64,000 nucleotides of DNA from Didymella arachidicola (lineage: Eukaryota > Ascomycota > Dothideomycetes > Pleosporales > Didymellaceae), in contig CM049985.1 in the NCBI GenBank assembly GCA_016630955.3, positions 1,860,001 through 1,924,000 on the forward strand, in the 5' to 3' direction. The notes beneath the pieces were generated by a model. The model did no database searches. It saw only the letters and a program-made list of their open reading frames with translations, and was not told the origin of the DNA. Positions 55,647-64,000 of this stretch are shown piece by piece. Within the stretch, counting starts at the first letter, position 1, and the number at the start of each line of letters is the position of its first letter. Both the position numbers and the translations under genes were made by a program.

Positions 55647-57250
55647 CTACGACGCACTACTCTTCTTAAAGATGTACTTCAAGCCCTGCACGCGCTCCTT
55701 GATGGACCGCTGCTGAGTGACCTCATACAAGGGCTTGTGCTCTTCCTTGATGTCGTGGTCGTTCTCGTAGTCGACGTGGACGTACGCCCGCTCAACATCT
55801 GCGAGGCCTTCGAGCTTCCGCTGCAGGGTCTGGCTGACGTCGTGGGTGATCTTCAGCGGCAGGTCCTCGTTCATGACGATGTCGACTTCGACATAGTATT
55901 TCTGCCCTGCGTGGTATGCGCGGCACTGTGCCCTGGTCAGCAGGTAGTCGGTGACAATACCTGTATGCAGCTTACTGTGTCGACCTTCTCAATGCGGTTG
56001 TCGTGCGTGACTACCAGGTAGGCGAGTTTCGACAGGAACTCTTTTGGTGCTGACTTGCCAACGAGAAGCCAGACGTGGTCGAATGCGTTCGCAGCCCAGG
56101 ACACGAGGATCAAGAGACCGATGAGGATGGCACCAATGGGATCAACGTACCATACGACACGGCTACCCACGATGGACATGGCCAGACCAAAGGCATTGAC
56201 GACGATGTCGTTGCGGTGGTCGATGAAGAACACGTGGACCGAAGGGTAGCGGCGGTAGATGTAGCAGTACATGCACAGTGAGCCCTTGGCAAAGACTGCT
56301 GTGATCAGTACATAACGCAATATTCGTAACCCGTGGAAAGCTTACTGGCTGTTGCTACGAAAGCGATCGGAATGATGTGGAGCTCTTCGGCCTCCTTGGC
56401 GCCTGCGCCGAGTGCTCTTCCAGACTCGATGATCAGCTGGATGGCGACCGTCGTCATCAAGCAACAAAACATGATGATACCAATAGTCTCGATCCTTGTT
56501 CGCCCGACCGGGTACTTGTAGACGCTCGGCCGTGCTGCCATCCGGCTGGTGATGAGCATAACACATGACGACACGAGGTCCATGAAGGCATCTGCTGCAG
56601 TAGCGAAGAGAGACAACGAGCCTGTCGAGATCGCGGCATACATCTGAATGACAAATAGACAGAAATTGACGACAAAGGACGCATTGACGGCAAACTTGAC
56701 CTTCGGTCCATTCTCCACGGTGTCGAGAGCAGCTAGCCGCTCCTCGTCGCCGCTCTGAAGGAACTGGTCGATGAGCTGGTTCTGTCTTGTGTAGAATTTC
56801 TATATTTGTCAGTGACAATCACTTAGCATAATGATTATCGCTTACCTTCATGCGCTTCTTGTTGGCCTGAGGGTAGTCGGCCTTCATCTGAGCTTGGGTG
56901 ACGTTTGATCGGCGGTGCTTGCCAAGATCCAGAGGGTCAGCACTGTTCACGGTGACAGCAGCATGACCCTTGGCCACTTGTGTAGAAGCCGTTGTTGTGC
57001 GTGACACCTGTTGTATGGTGTCCGTTGGCGCCAAAGAGGTGGTAATTGCCGCTGTTGCTTGGTCGGCCACTTGACTCTGAGGCTGCTCATTGGCAGAGGC
57101 TGAAGGCTTGTCAGAGCAGAGATCTTGAGTAACTGCCTGAGACTTACTCTGAGGGTCGGAAGACATTTCGCCCAGGCTATGGCGTGGTACCTCTTGCTGA
57201 ACTTGGGCGTCGATCGGTGGATAGGTGGTGGGATAAAAGGAAGGCATCAA
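55647..57250 (-). CDS. cation diffusion facilitator (CDF) metal transporter
   Basis: Proton-coupled exporter of Zn, Mn or related divalent metals. Exons are 57250-56846, 56799-56346, 56298-55976 and 55925-55647 (486 residues), introns 46, 47 and 50 nt, all in frame. Hydrophilic Ser/Thr/Gln N-tail (about 125 residues), then KKFYTRQNQLIDQFLQ and the CDF core: VKFAVNASFVVNFCLFVIQMYA, SLSLFATAADAFMDLVS (metal site A pattern D-x3-D: DAFMD), KYPVGRTRIETIGII, FFIDHRNDIVVNAFGL (second site HRND) and VDPIGAILIGLLILVSW. The C-terminal cytoplasmic metal-sensing domain has HAGQKYYVEVDIVMNEDLPL and ERAYVHVDYENDH. The first-site DxxxD with an HxxxD second site is as in MMT/Mn-type CDFs of fungi. An alternative start lies at 57166. 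Divergent from the ZIP gene. Confidence 0.92.
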
Positions 57251-58644
57251 TCACAACAATGGGACGACGAAGTAATAAACAGTCGCAGAGCTGACCAAGG
57301 TCCGCCACTCCGCACTGAGGAGGCTTGTGTTCGAGCCTGGTAGTCATGTCCTGTGGCGGCTTCGCTTCGAGGCCGTGATGTTCTATGATTCTGTGTACTT
57401 CTGCACAGCAAAGGCAAGAGTGACCGCAGTGTGAAACTCGCTAAGCATCGGGAAGAGCTGTTTAAGTAAATCGTATGACTACGAAAGGTAATTTTCGGGA
57501 ATGCTTAGCCTCGTCTTGATACTCCAACGAGCTTGGCGGGCTGCAGGAGCGGAGGGAGCGGGGGTAGCGCCCGCTTTCAAAAGCATTGAGACTGGTGTCA
57601 TCGTGGAGTACAGGTGGTACGAAAGCTTGTATTCAAGACTTCGGGGGGTCAGAAAGCAAGAAGTGTGGATATGTGGCAGGTTGGCAATAAGGTGCGACAG
57701 CTTGGCGGGGGCGCGTGGAAGTTTGGGCTATTCGTGCCTGCCTTTAACCGTTGACCAATCATGTAAAGACGCAAGGTAGCACGCGACGATCTGTGATGGG
57801 GTTCTGTGGCGCGTACACGAAAACAACAGCATCCTTAAGAGTCGATCTCTGGCCAATCCAGGTTTCAAGCTTCCTCAGCCATAGTCACTGCGAAACCATC
57901 TGGTCTTGGCCAGTCACGGCAGAGCAATCTCGAAACGGTTTGTTGGGTTTGCCGAGTTTGTGCACCGAGATCCTCGAACCGGCATTGCCGCAGAAAGCTT
58001 GTAATGCTCCCACTCTTTGCGTGTTGTCCCACTCGGCGGAAACAAGACTTGAGCCGCAACAATGCAAGCCGCATGTTGGCGGGTCCTTCCCCAGATCTTC
58101 CTCAGGCGCGCCAAGCCGCCTCCCCAACTTGCCTAGCACGTCAGCCGCTTGCCAATAATCTTGGACTTCACGGCAAGCAGCGATATCCACTCGCAGCCTT
58201 GCAGCCTCATATCACTGTTAGCATGGCGGTCCACGCATTCCTGGCACAAGCCTCGCTGACACTTCCTGGCAACGTCTGAAGCTCCGCGCTCATATGTGAA
58301 GTACCTATCCTAACACGAGATCTGTGGCAGGGACCACCGCATCATCACTTCTTCCGCCTAATTTGTTCTAGAGTCTTGTTGATCGATCAGAATGTGGTTA
58401 GTACTTCTGTAACGGGTCGAACCCTGATGGCGAACATATAGCTTTGAGCTCCTCGTGCCCAGCCTCAACATACGTTCAACCTGGGGCTCGACCTCTCAAC
58501 AACACTCTCCGGAAGAGTATCGTTCGTCATTTCCCTTTCCCTTTCCTTTCGCTTCTGTTGCTGGCGACAAGGCTGCTGGCAGTTCTAGTTCAGAATCTGT
58601 AATTTCTTTCTTGCGTTCTAAAATCCCTAATATTCAAACTCACA
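57251..58644. promoter_or_regulatory. shared upstream region of CDF and ZIP genes
   Basis: 1.4 kb between divergent metal exporter and importer genes. No supported gene. CT-rich leader (TTTCCCTTTCCCTTTCC at about 58530) precedes the ZIP start. No clear metal-responsive element identified by eye. Confidence 0.5.
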
Positions 58645-60050
58645 ATGTCTACCATGGAGAAGCCACGATGCGGGAGTAAGGCGGACGCTGCCGTGTACGA
58701 CTTCCCTCTTCACGTGGCTGCAGTGTGTGAGTGGGGATTCTGCATATATGCGCAATATTCTAATACTTGTGTAGTCATTGTGTTCGCTGCATCCATCGGA
58801 GGATGTGGATTCCCAGTTGTCGCAAAGAAGGTCAAGTGGATGAAAATCCCGCCCACGGTGTTTTTCTTCTGCAAGCATTTTGGCACCGGTGTTCTGATCG
58901 CTACTGCCTTTGTTCATGTATGTTGGGCATGATCGTCTCATGGCAATTACTAACGTTCGCAGCTTCTCCCTACAGCTTTCCAGTCTCTCAACGATCCATG
59001 TCTTCCCGATCTATTCACCGACAAGTATCCTGCACTGCCCGGTGTCATCATGATGGGTTCGCTTTTCATCTTGTTCGTGGTTGAGATGTGGCTGAACGCA
59101 AAGACCGGTGGTCATTCCCACGGCAGTGCGACCGGCGAGGAGTTCAATGGAGGTGCTGCACCCGCGGGCATTCAGGCTGCAATGCGCACCCCAATGCAGA
59201 AGAGAGACAGCTACGACTCGCAGAAGACAATGCTTACGATTCGCGACGACAAGAAGGGTTGGGTCGAGAACACGTACCCCACCCAAAACTTTTCGTTCCC
59301 CAAGGACCACGATGAGATGGAGCCGCGATCTGAGATGCCGCCGTGGTTTATCGTCTTCTACGAGCAATATGTCCGCCAGCGCGAGGATATGGTCAATATG
59401 ATCAACCGCGCGATGCCTGCCCTTCCGAGCTACCCTCAGGAGAAGGGTCCCGATGCGCAGGCCTCTTACTTCGATGAGGATGTCGAGAACCAACCCGTCG
59501 ACCCCTTGGTCCTCAAGAAGCAGTCTATGCAGATCACTCTGATCGAAGGCGGTATTCTCTTCCACTCCGTTTTCGTTGGTATGACCGTTTCCATCACATC
59601 AGAAGGCTTCATCGTTCTGCTCATCGCCATCATCTTCCACCAAATGTTCGAAGGTCTCGGTCTGGGATCCCGAATCGCGGCTGTACCTTACCCCAACGGA
59701 AGCTGGAAGCCGTGGGCTCTGGTGGTTGCTTTCGGTACCACTGCTCCCATCGGACAGGCAATCGGCCTCTTCACACGCAGTACTTATGACCCAAACAGCG
59801 CCTTCGGTCTCATCATCGTCGGCGTTTTCAACGCCATTTCATCTGGTCTACTCATCTACGCTGCGCTTGTAGACCTGCTTGCCGAGGATTTCCTCTCTGA
59901 AGAAGCCAACCACAACCTGACCGGCAAGGACAAGACACGTGCATTCATCTACGTGCTTCTGGGTGCTGCTGGGTAGGTGCATTTCCAGACCTTTAACTGC
60001 CTTACATGCTAACAATCTACAGTATGGCCATTGTAGGAGCATTCGCTTAA
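58645..60050 (+). CDS. ZIP-family zinc/iron transporter
   Basis: Plasma-membrane or organellar importer of Zn2+ or Fe2+ into the cytosol. Exons are 58645-58726, 58775-58917, 58963-59972 and 60023-60050 (420 residues); introns 48, 45 and 50 nt. The last exon is 28 nt and adds MAIVGAFA. Helices: FPLHVAAVFIVFAASIGGCGFPV, PPTVFFFCKHFGTGVLIATAFVHLLPTAFQ (H in FVHLLP) and PGVIMMGSLFILFVVEMWL. A cytoplasmic loop with HSHG and a long acidic insert follows (about residues 150-260). The binuclear metal-site helices are EGGILFHSVFVGMTVSI and IAIIFHQMFEGLGLGSRI, and the last helices include LIYAALVDLLAEDFLSEE. All canonical H/E ligands are present. Start chosen at MSTMEKPRCGSKADAAVYDF. Confidence 0.94.
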
Positions 60051-61913
60051 TCACCCCAGTTACTTAGCATTATCGACATTGTGCACGCCAAGACCAAGTT
60101 TCAAGACTTATGGGTTATCGCTGCGGCATTTGCAGCACTGGATTCTCACTCTTTGCATGTCTCGAGAAGTGTCACGACGACCAATGTTTTTCTTTTGTCA
60201 TAACGAGACACTATAATCTTCGCCCCACCTACGCTCATGCGCGGCTATGGGCCTTGTACGAATATGGTGGATCCAGGACCCTGGTGTTTCACCACTATTC
60301 CATTTCCTTAAACTACAAAATGGGGCAACCATTCCCTCATTAATGTGACCACTCTAGTGTAATGACATCATGTAATCAGTTGCCTATCAAGAAGCTGTGC
60401 TGGAGCATGTGTTCCTTGAAAAGGCGGTTCTTGTTGTTACGCTTAGCATCTGTCATACAGAAAAGGCACTTTCGGACACTGTTCTAGATATCTCCATTTG
60501 TCCTCTCACAGCGCCTAGCACGCACGTCTGCACTGTCAGTACAATCCCAATCCACGCACCGCCATACAAAGAAGTCAGAAACCAGCTTCAGAGCGCTCAG
60601 TACGGACTCCGAAGCTGATCGACTTCGAGGGAATATTCGTTGCCAAACCTGTCGATGGTCCCGCTCACATAAAAAGAATCAAATCAGAGGTTCCGTAGTA
60701 GCAGACCGATCTGGCAGAAATTCTTCCAGGAACCAAAGAAACTCAAACAGCACTCCGCCATTGCCGCATAGAAAAAGCAACCAGCACGCTCGTCGTGCCG
60801 TCTCCCTACCCTCCCCTTCCCCCTCTTTATACTCACACCCGCCCCTCCCACCGCCCACACTGAACCGCACCGAAACGCCCCTGCAACCGGCACTCCACTG
60901 CCCGCAACCCTCTCGCTTTCGGCATCCATCCTACCGTACGCCAAAGTCGCAGCTCAGAAGCAATTTACGTTGCGGTAGGCTGGGCCAAGCAGTATCGAAG
61001 CCGTGGTGGATTGCAGCGCCAAGCCTGCAAAGACAAATTCCATGACGAATCATTTGCCGGTGGGCTTGGGTTTTGCAGAGCTGTTTCAGCAGGAGACGAG
61101 GAGAGGCGAGGCGGGTGCTGGGTTGAAACTGAGGCTCGGGCAGTCTGCGTTTCAGGATGGCGATCTTTGCGCTTTCTTTTGGGGAGGATGGCGTCGGATG
61201 ATTTCGATTCTGTGTGAATGGTGGCTGGTGGGAAGTGGTTTGTTGTTGCAAGGAGGAGATGCAAGTGCAGCGCTCTGCCAATACAGCGACGCTTGGTGCC
61301 ATTCTCTCACGACACTGAAGATAAACACCAACCCAATAGCTCAAATAAACTAATAGTAAAATACCCTCAACATTAATGCCCTAGAGTAAGCTAGTTCTAA
61401 GAAAGGTATCGAATATAGAGTAAATGTCTACATTCTTACGCATCGCAAGTTGGCATTTACCTACGTTGAGGTTGAACTGCATCAATGCTAACTAGAACCA
61501 TATGTTTCCATACATCCTTGTACTCGAGCACCCATCCAGAACACTGTCTTCACCGAAGCGCTCTACACAGATCGCAACTGTACACCTCGGATTCTATGCG
61601 CTAGCTTTGCATCGACTCAATTCTAACGTAGGACTTGATACGTCGTTCCTCCCGTTCCTTCCACCCCAACATATTGCTTACGCACATCGTCGTGTTCGCT
61701 CGTTGCTGCTACACCTCAATCTCCTACTGCCGTCGCTTTTCCCAACCCTTCCACGACCGTCGTACCTCAAGATCCTAGCTGCCGCTTCATCGAAGTTTTC
61801 GTCAAGTCCGACTCTCGTATAACATCGATCATGTTCGACATGAACAACATGAGACCTTGTGCTCTGCTCGTCGCTTCTGATCTACGCTTCCTTCTTCCAG
61901 AGGCCAGCCGCCT
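60051..61913. other. 1.9-kb gene-free stretch
   Basis: 3' flank of ZIP then anonymous sequence. Frames near 60680-61350 on both strands are C-rich/G-rich complements without features. The last 400 bp (61500-61910) may be degraded coding sequence upstream of the oxidoreductase fragment. Confidence 0.4.
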
Positions 61914-62171
61914 ATGAAGTCTGTCAAGCTTCGCACTGGGCATCTAACGATGACAGCGTTGAAGCGTGTGGTGAAAGAATTCGCGAGATCTGAGGGCCTC
62001 ATTGAGGATTGGCATTATTTGAACTACGTCGACGAGACCCAGCATCCACTCGAGAGCTACGGCAAAAATAACGTCAAAATTGTGCGTGAAGTCGCTGGGA
62101 TATTTGACCCAGAAGGGGTGTTTCAGGAGAAGGTAGTGTCTGGGTGGAAAATTTCGAGGATTGAATCTTGA
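61914..62171 (+). pseudogene. C-terminal fragment of an FAD-linked oxidoreductase
   Basis: An 85-codon frame whose second half matches the end of berberine-bridge-like FAD oxidases: YLNYVDETQHPLESYGKNN, then VKIVREVAGIFDPEGVFQEKV and a terminal GWKISRIES. This motif normally closes a protein of 450-550 residues with an FAD-binding domain, which is absent: the 400 bp upstream contain no such domain in any frame. It is therefore probably a relic of a deleted gene, though a last exon of an unrecognised gene is not excluded. Confidence 0.55.
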
Positions 62172-62877
62172 CTACTAGAAGCCCAGCCCGGAGACATTTA
62201 CTGCATCGATCACACCAGCCGAAGACATCTTCGGATCAAAGCCCAATATGACAAAAGAGATCGCCAGCACCTCGCATACCCATCGAGGATGGTAGCTCGC
62301 TGAAAGTATGAGGTGGGAGTGAAGATGATCGAAGACTTGTACGACGTCAATACAACTTCCCGTGTAATCGTGTAATTGGCCATCAAAGCTTCCACCTAAG
62401 CAATTTTCGCGAGTGCCTATTCTACCAGACAGTTGTAGGCATGGCACCGAGTACATGAATGTCATGACATAAGGTCAACAGTCGCAAGTTGGGTCACTCC
62501 ATGAATGGCTGACGGTGTGCGGCATGTGTATCTTTGGTCCTTCCAGGTTGAGAGATAGGATCCGGCATCAAGCTATCATTTTTGCGGGTCATGGGAACAG
62601 GCTGCGATTGCAGGTGGATTTAGTCACATTGAAGTCGACTTGCCAGCCGATCCCTTCACTTTATTCTGCCGTCACCTGAGCTTCTCCACTCTTTTAACAA
62701 TAGCACCGTAGCTATTCAACTTGCCCCATTACCGCGTCGACTCCTCATTACTATAAAGTGAGTACAAATAAGAGGATGCTACTTGCCTCCTTGCTCCAGA
62801 ACCTGGCAATCTGACAGCTACAGCTTCGACTCTTCGCCGCATACTTCCACACAGTACTACGATTCCCTACCTCCACC
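62172..62877. other. intergenic, promoter of the next gene
   Basis: No gene supported. CT-rich leader with CTATAAAG at about 62751-62758, 120 bp before the next start. Confidence 0.45.
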
Positions 62878-63624
62878 ATGGTCACCACTATCTGCACAAA
62901 GATCATTCACCTGATCTACGAAGACCAGTTTTACGAGGCGCTCATCAACATCAACATGACCCATGACGAAATCTACGATTCTCTCCGCGCCGCCGTCTAC
63001 AATGTAGTGGAGCCATACCATATCATCATCTCCGACGCTGAGAGCAACGAAAAGACGCATCTAGACTACAATGTCCTGCGCAGCGACCGCCTCTACAGCA
63101 TCGCACTGTCTGATAGCTACAGTCACGGCACGAACTCCGCATCGAACGGGGCTCGGAAGATCGCGCATAACCTCAGCCTCACCATGCAGCACTGGGGCGT
63201 TATCGATACAAGCTACATCTTCCCTCAAGAGCTCACACCGTTAGAGTGGAACCGCTCCCTTACCGAGAGCTTGAGCAAGCTCAGTCACCGTTCAGTCGGA
63301 CATCGAGAAACGGCATGGCAGTGGCTGTTTGCCGAGGTGGCCTTGAGGCACAGTAAGAATGAGGAGAATGACTATGCTGAGCCCACGATGGAGAGGATTA
63401 AGAAAATCGACATCGATAACGTAGTCCGCAAGTGGGATATGATGTGAGACACAATGGCGATGGCGCGCGCAGAAGCGCAAAAGATTGCAGTGGCGGCAAA
63501 CGAGCAGTTGGAGGAACTGGAAGCGAATGCGTTATTCAGTGGTGGCGTCCTCGACGCATTGTCAAAGGTTGAAAATGAGCCCACGTACCAGTTTGGGGGA
63601 ACGTTCAGTATCGTACAGCGATAA
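62878..63624 (+). CDS. unknown 248-codon gene interrupted by one TGA
   Basis: ATG at 62878 (CCACCATGG context) opens a frame of 189 residues ending in TGA at 63445-63447. The same frame then stays open for another 58 codons to TAA at 63622, coding protein-like sequence (ARAEAQKIAVAANEQLEELEA, SGGVLDALSKVENEP, FGGTFSIVQR). I recognise no family. The first part is mixed alpha/beta, without signal peptide or helices, and has a KIDIDNVVRKWDMM segment just before the stop. The simplest views are a nonsense mutation trimming a 248-residue protein, or stop readthrough. A 47-nt GTGAGA..TTGCAG intron starting at 63444 is possible but would put the rest into a poorer frame. Confidence 0.6.
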
Positions 63625-64000
63625 TGCTCATCACTGCTCCATGCAATGTATCCATCATGATTGTTTATTTGCACCAGGTGCTGGATTAGCTCTAGTACTG
63701 TAGTCCTCTGATAGATGTTCAAGGCTGTGCCTGCGTGGTCGTCAACCTCTGGACGCTAACACGCACCTTCACCTCTTCACCGAATTTTTCGAACCCACGA
63801 TAAGACCGGTGAAGCAAAAATCAAGAACTGTCTCAACTCGAACCCAGGGCCTTAGAGACAAATATATCTAACACTGCTGATCGTCTCATGGAGTGACTTA
63901 ACCAGCCACTATCAGTCGTCCGTCACAGCAGTTGTTTTGTTAGATCAAGATACAACGCATCTTTTTATTCATATACACTACATGTTGTATGTTCTGATGG
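63625..64000. other. right-edge intergenic sequence, tRNA-like remnant
   Basis: No gene. On the minus strand, around 63830-63905, a D-arm-like AGTG...CACT hairpin and a GGTTCGAG box precede a T5 run, but no acceptor or anticodon stem forms. Confidence 0.4.

Noticed and set aside
63830..63905. tRNA-like sequence on the minus strand (D-arm, GGTTCGAG box, T5 run)
   Set aside because: No acceptor stem, no anticodon stem and an imperfect T-stem; at most a decayed tRNA-derived element.
1..64000. CRISPR array, rRNA genes or intact transposons
   Set aside because: No repeat-spacer arrays, rRNA-like sequence, or transposase/reverse-transcriptase motifs were found in any frame.

Overview
The window is nuclear DNA of a filamentous ascomycete (Pezizomycotina, probably Dothideomycetes). 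The reasons are: genes split by many introns of about 45-55 nt with GTRNGT donors and CTRAY-like branch sites; mostly single-gene transcription units on both strands; and families typical of these fungi (rhodopsin-domain membrane proteins, HET domain, DUF7580-like proteins, AcuF-type C2H2 proteins, GH13 maltases, MFS transporters). The class assignment is an inference. No sequence search was run; all identities come from reading motifs.

Layout. 0-16 kb: a GH13 alpha-glucosidase running off the left edge (-), a GT4 glycosyltransferase (+), an N-terminally truncated transketolase/dihydroxyacetone-synthase-like gene (-), a rhodopsin-domain membrane protein (-), then a head-to-head pair of dolichyldiphosphatase (-) and RWD/RBR ubiquitin ligase (+), and an unknown membrane protein (+). 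16-26.5 kb is a poorly conserved block: a DUF7580-type pseudogene with two in-frame stops (-), a broken AcuF-type zinc-finger/ubiquitin-like gene (+), 2.6 kb with no gene, and a striking array of tiny ORFs (25.59-25.99 kb) that repeat the peptide M-x-G-R-(D/G)-G-Y-N with synonymous codon changes. 26.5-34 kb: a head-to-head pair of mitochondrial tRNA-modification GTPase MSS1 (-) and ribosome-biogenesis factor MAK16 (+), a secreted pepsin-like protease (+) and a class II peroxidase (-). 34-39 kb is gene-poor. 39-45 kb: a sugar transporter (+), a DHA2-type MFS transporter (-) and a CYC2-like mitochondrial FAD reductase (-). 46-55 kb: a membrane protein, a duplicated-domain protein, mitochondrial MTQ1/HemK methyltransferase, a 97-residue signal-peptide/TM protein, a HET-domain protein and an AIM32-like ferredoxin (all +). 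55-60 kb: a divergent metal pair, CDF efflux (-) and ZIP uptake (+). 60-64 kb: sparse, with a C-terminal fragment of an FAD oxidoreductase and an unknown gene interrupted by one TGA.

Housekeeping genes (CAX4, ITT1-like, MSS1, MAK16, MTQ1, CYC2, AIM32) are intact and often in divergent pairs. Accessory genes between them show several independent breaks. The best candidate for something undescribed is the micro-ORF array at 25.6-26.0 kb.
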